Shown: positions 17,335 through 26,995, counted from the stretch's first letter. The stretch: 64,000 bases of DNA from Lentibacillus daqui (GCF_027186265.1 NZ_CP114176.1:1984001-2048000); one strand, 5' to 3'. Notes: generated by a model not told the origin, from the letters alone. Translations and numbers: made by a program.

Positions 17335-18465
17335 TTATTCAAACAAATCATCGACATTGTCGGAATAGGTTTCAAAAGTATCATTGTCTTCATCATCATC
17401 CAGAGTGAAATTATCAGTAATCAACCCTTCATCCCTTGCTTCGGATTCACTCTTAATATCAATTTTCCAGCCGGTAAGTTTGGCAGCAAGTCTTGCATTC
17501 TGCCCGCGTTTTCCGATAGCCAGCGATAATTGATAATCCGGAACAATTACCGTTGTTGCTTTATCCTCTTCATCAACAAGCACATCAATTACTTTTGACG
17601 GACTTAATGCATTGGAGACGTAGATAACCGGATCCTCCGACCATTCAACGATATCAATTTTTTCGCCTTTTAGCTCATTGACAATCGCCTGAACCCGTTG
17701 CCCTTTTTGACCGACACAAGAGCCAACAGGGTCAATTTCCGGATCCTCTGCATGAACTGAAATTTTCGAACGGTCACCAGCTTCACGAGAAACGGATTTG
17801 ATTTCTACAATGCCATCATAAATTTCTGGAACTTCCATTTCGAACAACCGTTTCAACAGGCCTGGATGGGATCGTGATACATAAACCTGTGGGCCTTTAC
17901 TTGTATTTTCAACCTTTGTAACGTATACCTTCAAACGATCGTGAACATGGTAATCATCTGCAGCCATTTGTTCCTGTTCTGATAATTTTGCTTCAATCTT
18001 GCCAACATTAACATAGATGAAGCGGGAATCCATACGCTGAATAATCCCGGTCATGACATCGTCTTCCCTGTCAACATATTCGTTAAAAATAACACCGCGT
18101 TCTGCCTCACGGATTCGTTGTGTAACTACCTGTTTGGCTGCCTGTGCAGCAATCCGGCCAAAGTTTTTCGGTGTAACCTCAACCTCAATAACATCATCGA
18201 CTTCATAATTCGGATCAATTTTTTTGGCTTCTTCCAACCCTATTTCCTGTTGGGAATCTTCCACATCATCAACGATCGTCTTTCTGGCAAAGACACGCAT
18301 TGTACCAGCATCTTCGTCAAGATCAACCCGGACATTCGTAGCTGACTTGAAATTTTTCTTATACGCAGAAATCAGTGCTGCTTCCAAAGCCTCCAACAAT
18401 ATGTCCTTATCGATACCTTTTTCTTTTTCCAAATAATTTATGGCGTCAAACAACTGACTGCTCAC
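17335..18465 (-). CDS. nusA: Transcription termination/antitermination factor NusA
   Basis: A 376-residue NusA with the usual order: an N-terminal RNA-polymerase-binding domain (about residues 1-125), an S1 domain (about 130-200, GIIQRMDSRFIYVNVG) and two KH domains (ISVHAEDPEIDPVGSCVGQKG and LAIGKRGQNARLAAKLTG). The acidic C-terminal tail (DDDEDN) is short, as in B. subtilis, and lacks the two acidic repeats of E. coli NusA. It follows rimP by 13 bases. Confidence 0.97.
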   Translation of the reverse strand: MSSQLFDAINYLEKEKGIDKDILLEALEAALISAYKKNFKSATNVRVDLDEDAGTMRVFARKTIVDDVEDSQQEIGLEEAKKIDPNYEVDDVIEVEVTPKNFGRIAAQAAKQVVTQRIREAERGVIFNEYVDREDDVMTGIIQRMDSRFIYVNVGKIEAKLSEQEQMAADDYHVHDRLKVYVTKVENTSKGPQVYVSRSHPGLLKRLFEMEVPEIYDGIVEIKSVSREAGDRSKISVHAEDPEIDPVGSCVGQKGQRVQAIVNELKGEKIDIVEWSEDPVIYVSNALSPSKVIDVLVDEEDKATTVIVPDYQLSLAIGKRGQNARLAAKLTGWKIDIKSESEARDEGLITDNFTLDDDEDNDTFETYSDNVDDLFE

Positions 18466-18478
18466 GTCTTCTCCCCCT

Positions 18479-18949
18479 TTATAGTGTTACAGCGAGCCTT
18501 GCCTTCGCTATTTTTTTGTATGGAATTTCCACCTGTTTTTTTCGTGTTTTAACCTTGTACTCGATCGTTGCAGTATCGTCCTGAAATGCTGTTAAAATAC
18601 CTTCGTACTCTTTTTCCCCGTCAATCGGTTCATAGAGTTTCACATAAACATTATGATTAATATGCTTCGTAAAATCTTCAATTGTTTTTAACGGACGCTC
18701 CACACCAGGCGATGATACCTCAAGAAAATAAGCCTCTTTGATCGGATCCAGTTTATCCAATTTCCCACTTAACTGTTCCGACACTTTTCCACACTCATCA
18801 ATATCTACACCGCCATCCTTATCAATATACACACGCAAAAACCAGTCTTTTCCTTCTTTTACATATTCAATATCGACCAGTTCAAGATTATTTTCTTGCA
18901 AGATTGGCTGAATCAATTCTTCAGTTGTTTTTACTACCTGTGAACTCAA
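18479..18949 (-). CDS. rimP: Ribosome maturation factor RimP
   Basis: A 156-residue protein needed for 30S maturation. It carries VDIEYVKEGKDWFLRVYIDKDGGVDI (spread over residues 23-48) and YFLEVSSPGVERPL, both typical of RimP. The start is TTG at 18949, seven bases after AGGAGG, with no in-frame ATG nearby, so initiation at TTG looks real. It is the first gene of the nusA-infB cluster, after a leader that holds terminator-like hairpins. Confidence 0.95.
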   Translation of the reverse strand: MSSQVVKTTEELIQPILQENNLELVDIEYVKEGKDWFLRVYIDKDGGVDIDECGKVSEQLSGKLDKLDPIKEAYFLEVSSPGVERPLKTIEDFTKHINHNVYVKLYEPIDGEKEYEGILTAFQDDTATIEYKVKTRKKQVEIPYKKIAKARLAVTL

Positions 18950-19392
18950 GCCATATCCTCCTTTATTCGATTATCCTTTTTCCTTATTATAGTCAATTAT
19001 TTTCATTTCCATTAGGCATGCTGGATGCAGATCAATTCAATGTTGCCACAGGGCATTCGTAGTCGAACAATCCCCTGATCGCCTGCGCTTTTCCATCAAT
19101 ATAAAACCCTTGCCGGGAGTTGTGGCAAGGGAGAAGTTGGTGAAAAAGATTTTCCAGTAAGAAGAAAGAGTGGGAAGACCCACTCTTTTGACCGTTCGTA
19201 TCATGACTTACCAGTAAAACTATACCATAAGAAAAATATTCTTGCAAGGATATGAATTCCATTTCAACCTATTTTCATATATAGTCCATCGTATATCACT
19301 TGAAAATGATGCGGATCGTGGGGTTCAAATCAACTAAAATTTAAAAATGAGCGATTATTATTTTTGTATTAGTATCACAATGTATGAACCTA
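18950..19392 (-). other. Leader/intergenic region of the rimP-nusA operon
   Basis: About 440 bases lie between the polC terminator and rimP without a credible gene. The region holds two hairpins (at 19165-19188 and 19107-19131) before rimP. It is probably the untranslated leader and promoter area of the rimP-nusA-infB transcript. I saw no tRNA or riboswitch signature. Confidence 0.5.
19100..19131 (-). terminator. Possible attenuator in the rimP leader
   Basis: On the minus strand CCCTTGCC, a nine-base loop and GGCAAGGG form an 8-bp GC-rich stem followed by TTTTATATT. It lies about 150 bases before rimP, so it would end transcription in the leader unless read through. A second stem, AAAGAGTGGG/CCCACTCTTT at 19165-19188, lies just upstream. 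Confidence 0.6.
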
Positions 19393-19428
19393 AAAAAGCG
19401 GCTGGCAAAACAATCGTGTCAGCCGCTT
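19391..19428 (-). terminator. Terminator of polC
   Basis: AAGCGGCTG and CAGCCGCTT form a perfect 9-bp stem around 15 bases, followed on the minus strand by TTTTTTA. It is six bases after the polC stop. Confidence 0.88.
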
Positions 19429-19434
19429 CCTATT

Positions 19435-22400
19435 CTAGAACAAAGACAACTGATTTTCTGCTGCCATTCCTTCTAAACATCCGTGATTATCCAGATATTC
19501 CAAAACCGTTTTCGAGATCTTGCTGCGTTCGCGAAGATCTTCTTTTGAAAGAAACTCGCCTTCCTCACGTGCTTTGACAATATTTAGTGCAGCGTTTGTC
19601 CCCAAACCATCGACTGCATTAAACGGCGGAATTAATGAATCACCATTTACGATAAAATCAGTTGCACTAGATTGATAAAGATCAACCTTTTCAAACGAAA
19701 ATCCACGTTCACACATTTCCAGCGAGAGTTCCAATACGGTTAATAAACTTTTTTCTTTTGGTGATGCATCGTTTCCTTTAGCCACAATGCCTTCGATCCG
19801 CTTCCTAATCGCATTTGACCCTTTAATCATCGTGTCCAGCTCAAAATCATCCGCTCGAACCGAGAAGTATGCGGCATAAAAAAGAATCGGATGATGAACT
19901 TTGAAATAAGCGATCCGGATTGCCATTAATACATAAGCCGCGGCGTGTGCTTTCGGAAACATATATTTGATCTTTTTACATGATTCAATATACCAGTCTG
20001 GCACATCATGTTTCTTCATTTCCACGATCCATTCATCCTGCAGCCCTTTGCCTTTACGGACAAACTCCATAATTTTAAATGCCAGTGATGCCTCTAAACC
20101 TTTGTGCATCAGATAGACCATAATATCGTCCCGGCAGCCAATAACATCGGGCAGTTCGCAAATACCGTCATTGATTAGTTCTTGGGCGTTACCCAGCCAG
20201 ACATCGGTTCCATGGGAAAGACCGGAAATAATCACGAGCTCGGCAAACGTTGTCGGTTTCGTATCCTCCAGCATTTGGCGAACAAATTTTGTTCCAAATT
20301 CAGGTACACCCAATGTTCCGGTTTTACAATTGATTTGCTCTGCGGTAACCCCAAGTGGTTCGGGACCAGAAAAGATTTTCATCACTTCATCATCATCAGT
20401 CGGAACTGTTTTCGGATCAATCCCGCTTAAATCCTGCAACATCCGGATAACGGTTGGATCATCGTGACCAAGGATATCCAGCTTCAATAAGTTATCATGA
20501 ATCGAATGGAAGTCAAAATGGGTGGTTCGCCATTCACTATTTCGATCATCCGCCGGGAATTGAATTGGTGTGAAATCATAAATTTCCTTATCATCAGGAA
20601 CGACAATAATCCCACCTGGATGCTGCCCGGTCGTCCGCTTCACACCCGTACATCCTTGAACAAGCCGGTCCACCTCGGCATTTTTAAACACGAGCGACTT
20701 ATCGGAAGCATACCCCTTCACATATCCATAAGCTGTTTTGTCCGCGATCGTGCCAATGGTTCCCGCACGATATACGTTATCTTCACCAAACAATACTTTC
20801 GTATAATTATGAGCCTTTGGCTGATAGTCACCAGAGAAGTTCAAATCAATGTCTGGTACCTTGTCCCCTTTAAAACCAAGGAATGTTTCAAACGGAATGT
20901 CCTGTCCATCCTTTGTTAAGGGCGTATCACAGTTTGGACATTGTTTGTCAGGTAAATCAAAGCCACTGCCGACAGAACCATCCGTTATAAATTCGTGGTA
21001 ATGACAGTTCAAACAAACATAGTGCGGTGGTAATGGGTTAACCTCGGTTATATCAGACATCGTTGCAACCAGAGAAGAACCGACAGAACCCCTTGAACCA
21101 ACCAAGTAACCATCATCCAGGGATTTTTTAACCAGTTTATGGGCAATTAAATAAATAACAGCAAAACCATGCCCAATAATACTGCTCAATTCCTTTTCCA
21201 ACCGTTCCGTAACGATTTCCGGAATCGGATTGCCATAGATTTGCTCTGCTTTAGTGTAACAGAGACTGCGCATTTCCTCTTCAGCCCCTTCAATCGTCGG
21301 GGTGAACAATCCATCTTTTACTGGGGAAACCTCGTCTATTTCATCAGCAAGTTTTTGGGTGTTTGTGACAACGATTTCCCGGGCCGTTTCTTCACCCAAA
21401 AATTGAAAGCACGCAAGCATTTCAGTTGTTGTTCTAAATGGTGTATCCGGCAGTGTTTGCCGATTTAACGGATTACCTGCCTGTGAAGCAATCAATATTT
21501 GCCGGTACAATTTTTCATGATCTTCAATATAATGCACGTTACCAGTTGCCACCACTGGTTTTCCCATTCGTTTGCCCAAAGCTACCAATTTCGAAATAAT
21601 ATCTAATACTTGTGCTTCATTTTGCACAAGCTCCTTTTCAATTAAATGAACATAATTGGTTGGTGGCTGGACTTCTATATAATCATAGAATTCCGCGACT
21701 TTTTCTGCCTCTTCCTCCGACTTTTGCATCATCGTTTCGAAAACTTCCCCTTGGTCACAGGCTGTTCCTACTAAAATACCATCACGATACTTTTGCAATT
21801 TCGAGCGTGGAACACGGGGAGCCCGGTAAAAATAATCTACATGTGCCAGGGAAACAATTTTATAGATATTTTTCAACCCTTCCTGATTTTGGGCAAGTAG
21901 TGTGCAATGAAAAGGACGTGACCGCTGGTAGGCATTTCCTTCACCCATATGATTATTTAAATGGGCATGATTCGTAATATCTTGTTTTAGTAGACGCTGG
22001 ACAAGTTTCCAGAGTAAATATCCTGTCGCTTCAGCATCATAGATCGCCCGGTGATGCTGGGTTAACTCAATATCCAAATGTTTACACATCGTATTTAAAC
22101 GATGATTCTTCAACTGCGGAAACAAGAACCGCGCCAGTTCCAGCGTATCGATAACAGGATTGATAACCTTAGGATAATCAATCCGCTTATAACCAGCATT
22201 TAGAAACCCGATATCAAAACTTGCATTATGAGCGACGAGTATTCCATCTTCGCACCAGGTATAAAAATCTTTCAGCACATCACCAATTTCTGGCGCATTT
22301 TCTACCATTTCGTCCGTGATTCCAGTTAAATCGGTCGTTGTTTGCGATAATGGATGATGTGGATTGGCAAACGATTCAAAACGATCGACAATTTCTCCCT

Positions 22401-23724
22401 GGTGCACCTTAACAGCTGCCAGTTCGATAATGGTATCATACACTGCGGAGAGACCAGTTGTTTCCACATCAAACACAATATATGTCCCATCAGCCAGATC
22501 CCGATCCTGTTCATTATATGCTATCGGTACACCATCATCGACAAGATTTGCCTCTACCCCATACAATACTTTAATGCCATGCTTTTGCCCTGCCAGATGT
22601 GCTTCAGGAAAGCCCTGAACACCTGCATGATCGGTGATTGTAATGGCTTTATGCCCCCATTTCGCTGCTTGTTCCACCAAGCGGGTGGGCGATACAACCG
22701 CATCCATCTGGCTCATCGTTGTATGGGCATGCAATTCAACCCGTTTTTCATCCTCAGGTGCAGTATCTTTTCGGGTTTCTACCTGGACTTCATGCATGTC
22801 ATTGGCCATCATCGCTAGTTCGTTCGTATACATGTCGGTTTGGATACTGCCTCTGGCTTTAATCCACATGCCTTGTTTTAATTGCTCAAAAATGAGTGCA
22901 TCTTCGTCACCTTTGGAAAACATTTTAATCTGTAAGGAATCGGTATAATCGGTAGCTTTAGCAATTAATAGACTTCTGCCTGATCGCAGTTTACGAACCT
23001 CTACTGCAAAAACATAACCCTGGACAGTGACCCGACGTTCTTCTTCCAGGATGTCTTCCATGCTTAAAGCTTCATCCTTAATCGGATATCCGATCGCAAA
23101 CGGTTGATTGGTTTCTGCTTGTCCCTTATTTTTCTCCCGTTTTTCCTTCTCCTGAACGGTTTTCATAATGATTTGCTGATCTTCCAGTGCTTTTTGTTCA
23201 CGGAATTTTTGCATATCCAGTTCTTCAGTTTTTACATCGATAGCCAGTGTATAGGCGGGAGCACCGATTTTTTTGCAATAGGCCCGGAATCCTCCTTCAA
23301 GACGTCGTTTCAGTGCATTGGCCTCTGCTTCATTTCTTGCAGTTAACATAATATTATTATTGTTAACACTTGGTGTTTGTTTATGTACTAAATCCCGGTA
23401 TGCTGGAGATAAGTTGGTTTGTGATTGAATAAAGTGTTTCCAGTATCCACATATTGTTTGGTCATCACATTGTTTATCAGTTGCATACAAAGTCATATCA
23501 ACATTGGCAATTTGCTTAAATGCGTCCTGCAATTTGACGGTCATTAATTGATATACCTGACTGGGCAATACCTGTTTAATTTGGATGTGAAAGTGCCATG
23601 TTTGCGTTTTTTTATACACTTCAAGCCTTAGCAGTTCACTATCCTGAAAATAATCCATATATTCTGCAGGCATGTCAAGCTGGTTTAATAATACATTCAT
23701 TTTTTCAGCGCTGGTAATAGCCAT
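19435..23724 (-). CDS. polC: DNA polymerase III alpha subunit, PolC type
   Basis: A 1429-residue replicative polymerase of the Gram-positive PolC class (about 1437 in B. subtilis). In order: N-terminal domain, an OB domain (about 230-315), a PHP domain beginning at LHAHTTMSQMDAV (about 331), an inserted DnaQ-like 3'-5' exonuclease with FDVETTG at 416-422, the rest of PHP, a zinc-binding CLNC...CPNC pair and the catalytic palm with PDIDLNFSGD. All key acidic residues that I checked are present. In B. subtilis proS lies between rasP and polC; here it is absent. Confidence 0.98.
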   Translation of the reverse strand: MAITSAEKMNVLLNQLDMPAEYMDYFQDSELLRLEVYKKTQTWHFHIQIKQVLPSQVYQLMTVKLQDAFKQIANVDMTLYATDKQCDDQTICGYWKHFIQSQTNLSPAYRDLVHKQTPSVNNNNIMLTARNEAEANALKRRLEGGFRAYCKKIGAPAYTLAIDVKTEELDMQKFREQKALEDQQIIMKTVQEKEKREKNKGQAETNQPFAIGYPIKDEALSMEDILEEERRVTVQGYVFAVEVRKLRSGRSLLIAKATDYTDSLQIKMFSKGDEDALIFEQLKQGMWIKARGSIQTDMYTNELAMMANDMHEVQVETRKDTAPEDEKRVELHAHTTMSQMDAVVSPTRLVEQAAKWGHKAITITDHAGVQGFPEAHLAGQKHGIKVLYGVEANLVDDGVPIAYNEQDRDLADGTYIVFDVETTGLSAVYDTIIELAAVKVHQGEIVDRFESFANPHHPLSQTTTDLTGITDEMVENAPEIGDVLKDFYTWCEDGILVAHNASFDIGFLNAGYKRIDYPKVINPVIDTLELARFLFPQLKNHRLNTMCKHLDIELTQHHRAIYDAEATGYLLWKLVQRLLKQDITNHAHLNNHMGEGNAYQRSRPFHCTLLAQNQEGLKNIYKIVSLAHVDYFYRAPRVPRSKLQKYRDGILVGTACDQGEVFETMMQKSEEEAEKVAEFYDYIEVQPPTNYVHLIEKELVQNEAQVLDIISKLVALGKRMGKPVVATGNVHYIEDHEKLYRQILIASQAGNPLNRQTLPDTPFRTTTEMLACFQFLGEETAREIVVTNTQKLADEIDEVSPVKDGLFTPTIEGAEEEMRSLCYTKAEQIYGNPIPEIVTERLEKELSSIIGHGFAVIYLIAHKLVKKSLDDGYLVGSRGSVGSSLVATMSDITEVNPLPPHYVCLNCHYHEFITDGSVGSGFDLPDKQCPNCDTPLTKDGQDIPFETFLGFKGDKVPDIDLNFSGDYQPKAHNYTKVLFGEDNVYRAGTIGTIADKTAYGYVKGYASDKSLVFKNAEVDRLVQGCTGVKRTTGQHPGGIIVVPDDKEIYDFTPIQFPADDRNSEWRTTHFDFHSIHDNLLKLDILGHDDPTVIRMLQDLSGIDPKTVPTDDDEVMKIFSGPEPLGVTAEQINCKTGTLGVPEFGTKFVRQMLEDTKPTTFAELVIISGLSHGTDVWLGNAQELINDGICELPDVIGCRDDIMVYLMHKGLEASLAFKIMEFVRKGKGLQDEWIVEMKKHDVPDWYIESCKKIKYMFPKAHAAAYVLMAIRIAYFKVHHPILFYAAYFSVRADDFELDTMIKGSNAIRKRIEGIVAKGNDASPKEKSLLTVLELSLEMCERGFSFEKVDLYQSSATDFIVNGDSLIPPFNAVDGLGTNAALNIVKAREEGEFLSKEDLRERSKISKTVLEYLDNHGCLEGMAAENQLSLF

Positions 23725-23779
23725 GACTCTCTCTCCCGTAACTAAAAATAACTTATTGTACGTAACATCTTCTTATACA

Positions 23780-23809
23780 ATTATACTAAGAACCCTCAGA
23801 CAATGCCAA
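23780..23809 (-). promoter_or_regulatory. Candidate sigma-A promoter of polC overlapping a hairpin
   Basis: On the minus strand TTGGCA, an 18-base spacer and TATAAT precede polC by about 55 bases. The spacer overlaps an 11-bp hairpin (CTAAGAACCCT/AGGGTTCTTAG, 23786-23819) that may terminate rasP transcripts, although no good T run follows. Confidence 0.5.
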
Positions 23810-23847
23810 GGGTTCTTAGTTATTTTACAGACTACTGATTCTTTTTA

Positions 23848-25110
23848 TTATAAAAACAACCGCTGAATATCATTCCACGTTACAACAATCATTAATAGCA
23901 TCAGTAGTGCAAAGCCAATGAAATGCACAATTCCTTCTTTTTGCGGATCAACCGGCTTGCCACGTACTGCTTCAATGCCGACAAACAGCAGTCGGCCACC
24001 ATCAAGCGCGGGCAGTGGGACAAGGTTCACGATTCCCAAGTTTACACTAAGCATTGCCGTCCACATCAAAAAGGTGTTGAATCCGTTCTGAACTGCTTGA
24101 TTGGTTACATCATAAATGCCAACCGGCCCAGATAACATCTCAATTGAAAGCTGACCGGTAATCAACATAAACAAGTTGGTTAAGATTGTTTGGGTAGTAT
24201 GGTACGTTTCCATAAATCCATATTTAAATGTTCCAAAGAACGATTTTTCAAACAAATGGGTAACACCCAGCTGTCCGAATGTTATTCCCCGTTCTTCCTG
24301 TTTTGCCGGTGTTACTGTAATATCGTCCGTGTTCCCGTTTTCTCGTTTCACCTTCATGCTTAACTCTTCTTCCGGGTGATCCTGGATAGTTTTTGTAAAA
24401 TCTTCCCATGTCGAGATGGTCTTCCCTTCGATTTGGATAATTTCATCACCATGCTGCAACCCGGCTTCTGCAGCAGGCGAATTCGGTTGTGCTTCATCAA
24501 TGATTGCCTGCTCGGTTGGCACACCTTGAATCAAACCAAGAATAATGAAGATCACGATCGCCAACAAAAAATTCATCATCGGCCCAGCAAACAGTTGCAT
24601 TGCCCGTTTACCAACACTCTTGGATGCAAACTGCCGATCATATGGGGCGATTTGTGTCGCTTTTTCATCAACAACCATCAACGCTTTTTCATCAACAGCA
24701 AACTGCAATTGATGATCTTCATCGTCAAGTTCGTAGCCTTTAATCACTAACTCATGATCGAGATCCGCATGTTCCACCTCAATCACGCGCGCGTTTGGAT
24801 GTTTGGACTTGTTATTAACGATAATTTTGTTTACTTTACCGGCATCATTAAACTCCAGACCAATATGATGACCTGGCTTAAGTTCAACCATTTCCGGATC
24901 GTCACCGGCAACCCGGACGTATCCGCCAATAGGAAGCAGACGGATTGTATAGACTGTTTCATTCCTCGTAAAGTCAAATATCTTTGGTCCAAAACCAATG
25001 GCAAATTCCCGTGCTAACATTCCCGCACGTTTGGCAAAAATCAAATGACCAAATTCGTGAATGAATACAAGTAAGCCAAACATGATTATAAACGCAATAA
25101 CTGTCGTCAA
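23848..25110 (-). CDS. rasP: Site-2 intramembrane metalloprotease RasP
   Basis: A protease of about 420 residues that cleaves membrane-embedded substrates such as anti-sigma factors. The zinc motif HEFGH is at residues 18-22 in the first membrane helix, the third ligand region is PALDGGRLLF near the C-terminus, and a PDZ domain (AEAGLQHGDEIIQIEGKTI) lies between. The best start is TTG at 25110, eight bases after AGGAAGG, giving MTTVIAF as in B. subtilis; the GTG at 25119 overlaps the ribosome site. Its usual upstream neighbour dxr is missing and a repeat element lies there instead. Confidence 0.96.
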   Translation of the reverse strand: MTTVIAFIIMFGLLVFIHEFGHLIFAKRAGMLAREFAIGFGPKIFDFTRNETVYTIRLLPIGGYVRVAGDDPEMVELKPGHHIGLEFNDAGKVNKIIVNNKSKHPNARVIEVEHADLDHELVIKGYELDDEDHQLQFAVDEKALMVVDEKATQIAPYDRQFASKSVGKRAMQLFAGPMMNFLLAIVIFIILGLIQGVPTEQAIIDEAQPNSPAAEAGLQHGDEIIQIEGKTISTWEDFTKTIQDHPEEELSMKVKRENGNTDDITVTPAKQEERGITFGQLGVTHLFEKSFFGTFKYGFMETYHTTQTILTNLFMLITGQLSIEMLSGPVGIYDVTNQAVQNGFNTFLMWTAMLSVNLGIVNLVPLPALDGGRLLFVGIEAVRGKPVDPQKEGIVHFIGFALLMLLMIVVTWNDIQRLFL

Positions 25111-25150
25111 ATGAGGCACCTTCCTTTATATAAGTGAAGCGTCGTTTTAG

Positions 25151-25303
25151 AGGATGTTCAAAAAGTCCAGTAAAAATGACGCTTCGAATTTCTTCGTTGG
25201 CTTGCTTTTCCGCTCCTCATGTACCTTTTATGTACACTCCGGAGCTCAAAGCTACGCCGCCTAGAACTTCTCGGTCCTTTTTATCCTCCTTTTGAACACG
25301 CCT
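25151..25303. repeat. TGTTCAAAAAG terminal-repeat element, full copy B
   Basis: A 153-base non-coding element runs from AGGATGTTCAAAAAGTCC to CCTCCTTTTGAACACGCC. The ends are inverted repeats around TGTTCAAAA. Both sides carry TTTTAG (25145-25150 and 25304-25309), which looks like a target-site duplication. The interior holds a GCTCC...GGAGC hairpin with GTAC palindromes shared with copies D and E. It sits between cdsA and rasP, where dxr would be expected. Confidence 0.8.
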
Positions 25304-25365
25304 TTTTAGTTATTCACTGTCATTATTCTACTCTGTTCATACCGCCAATTCAAATCATCTAATGC

Positions 25366-26151
25366 TTATATGAATCCGAGCAAGTACAAGATGGGCAGAA
25401 CAAACAATAAACTATCCAGCCTGTCTAAAATTCCGCCATGACCCGGCAGGATATTACCCGAGTCTTTTACATCATAATGGCGTTTGTAGGCAGATTCAAC
25501 CAGATCACCAATTTGTCCAAAAACAGACACGAGGATCGTAATCCCAATCATGGCGATCATCGCAAACGGGAACGGATGAGCCAGTTGAAAAATGATCCCG
25601 ACAATACAGGCAAGAACAATTCCACCGACAGCCCCTTCGATCGTTTTGTTAGGACTGATTTTCGGCCACAATTTATGCTTTCCCAATGCCCGGCCAACAA
25701 AATAGGCCCCTGTATCCGTCGCCCAAATGACAAACAATACGTAAAAGATGTAATCCAGACCATTTTCTCTGGCAGCGATCAGGAAGTAAAAACCCATACC
25801 TACATAAATGGCTGTCAGTACGACAAACGCAGCATCATCAAAATTAAACTTATTCTTCACCAATACAATATATGTTAATAATAGTATAACAAAAATTATG
25901 GTCAACGCATGTTTTGTCAAGCCAATTAATCCCGTTTCTCCGATAATAAAGTCTGCCAATACTGCCCAAACATAAAGAACAGCGAGAATAGCCGGAATAA
26001 GTTTTTTCTCCATTTTTCGCATCTTAACCAGTTCTGCTATACCAATGGCAGCCAATAAATAGACCAAAAAGGTGAATGGCAGTTTACCATATAAGACAAA
26101 GGGCACAAATATAATTAATGCAACTATCGCTGTCAAAATTCGTTGTTTCAT
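25366..26151 (-). CDS. cdsA: Phosphatidate cytidylyltransferase
   Basis: A 261-residue integral membrane enzyme that makes CDP-diacylglycerol from CTP and phosphatidate, the branch point for phosphatidylglycerol and cardiolipin. There are about eight hydrophobic helices, and the C-terminal signature around SVFGQIGDLVESAYKRHYDVKDSG and LPGHGGILDRLDS (quoted in parts) is intact. It follows uppS by 14 bases, so both lipid genes share a transcript. Confidence 0.97.
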   Translation of the reverse strand: MKQRILTAIVALIIFVPFVLYGKLPFTFLVYLLAAIGIAELVKMRKMEKKLIPAILAVLYVWAVLADFIIGETGLIGLTKHALTIIFVILLLTYIVLVKNKFNFDDAAFVVLTAIYVGMGFYFLIAARENGLDYIFYVLFVIWATDTGAYFVGRALGKHKLWPKISPNKTIEGAVGGIVLACIVGIIFQLAHPFPFAMIAMIGITILVSVFGQIGDLVESAYKRHYDVKDSGNILPGHGGILDRLDSLLFVLPILYLLGFI

Positions 26152-26165
26152 TTTCGTCTCAACAC

Positions 26166-26933
26166 CTATATACCTCCATAGCGTCGTTTGCGCTGCTGAT
26201 AGTCATGGAGAGCCTTTCGAAATATTTCCTCATTGAAGTCGGGCCAAAGCACATCTGTAAACCAGAACTCGGAATAGGCAACTTGCCAAAGCAGAAAATT
26301 ACTCAGCCGTTGTTCACCACTTGTACGAATTAATAAATCAGGATCGGTTAAACCGTTTGTGTATAGATAATCGGAAAAGATCTGTTCGTCCAGGGAATCA
26401 ATCGATATCTTCTTATCGTCAATATCTGTCATAATGTCCTTAATTGCCCGCATAATTTCATTTCTGCTACCATAGTTTAAAGCAAAATTTAATAATAATC
26501 CATTATTGTTACACGTTTTCTTTTTGGCATATTGAATAGCTTTTTTTGTATGATCAGGAAGTCCATCAAAATTACCAATCGTTTCAATTCTTACGTTATT
26601 TTCCATCAACTCGGGTAAATAAATATGTAAAAATTCCTTTGGCAGTTTCATTAAAAAGTCGACTTCTGATTTTGGGCGTTTCCAGTTTTCTGTTGAGAAT
26701 GCATATAATGTCAAAATTTCTACCTTACATGCGCTGGCAACTTTAACGATTTCCTTTACGACATCCATCCCTTCTTTATGGCCAGCTATCCGGGGAAGCC
26801 CTCGTTTTTTTGCCCATCTTCCATTTCCGTCCATGATGATGGCAACATGTTTTGGTATATTTTCTTGTTCGGTCCTATATTGTTCATTTGCATCGTTTTG
26901 TTTACTTTTAAAAAAAGGAAGTTTCAATGACAT
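26166..26933 (-). CDS. uppS: Undecaprenyl diphosphate synthase
   Basis: The start is ATG at 26933 (MSLKLPFFK), seven bases after GGAGG; the longer frame upstream runs into a repeat and is not real. The 255-residue cis-prenyltransferase makes the C55 lipid carrier for cell wall synthesis. The catalytic Asp35 is in IIMDGNGRWAKKRG, and the C-terminal LIRTSGEQRLSNFLLWQ and ELVFTD-like (EFWFTDVLWPDF) motifs are intact. Confidence 0.97.
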   Translation of the reverse strand: MSLKLPFFKSKQNDANEQYRTEQENIPKHVAIIMDGNGRWAKKRGLPRIAGHKEGMDVVKEIVKVASACKVEILTLYAFSTENWKRPKSEVDFLMKLPKEFLHIYLPELMENNVRIETIGNFDGLPDHTKKAIQYAKKKTCNNNGLLLNFALNYGSRNEIMRAIKDIMTDIDDKKISIDSLDEQIFSDYLYTNGLTDPDLLIRTSGEQRLSNFLLWQVAYSEFWFTDVLWPDFNEEIFRKALHDYQQRKRRYGGI

Positions 26934-26957
26934 TTTTTGTCCTCCGCGTATGTTGAA

Positions 26958-26995
26958 TATCTTATACAATCCTTTCAAGAGGATGTTCAAAAAGT
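26958..26995 (-). promoter_or_regulatory. Candidate uppS promoter using the repeat end as -35
   Basis: On the minus strand the left end of repeat copy C supplies TTGAAC; after 18 bases comes TATAAG, about 35 bases before the uppS start. The match is moderate (TTGACA/TATAAT is the consensus). If real, the mobile repeat provides half of the promoter. Confidence 0.35.

Noticed and set aside
19032..19262. 76-codon open frame upstream of rimP
   Set aside because: It covers two strong hairpins, lacks a ribosome site and has unlikely composition; treated as leader.
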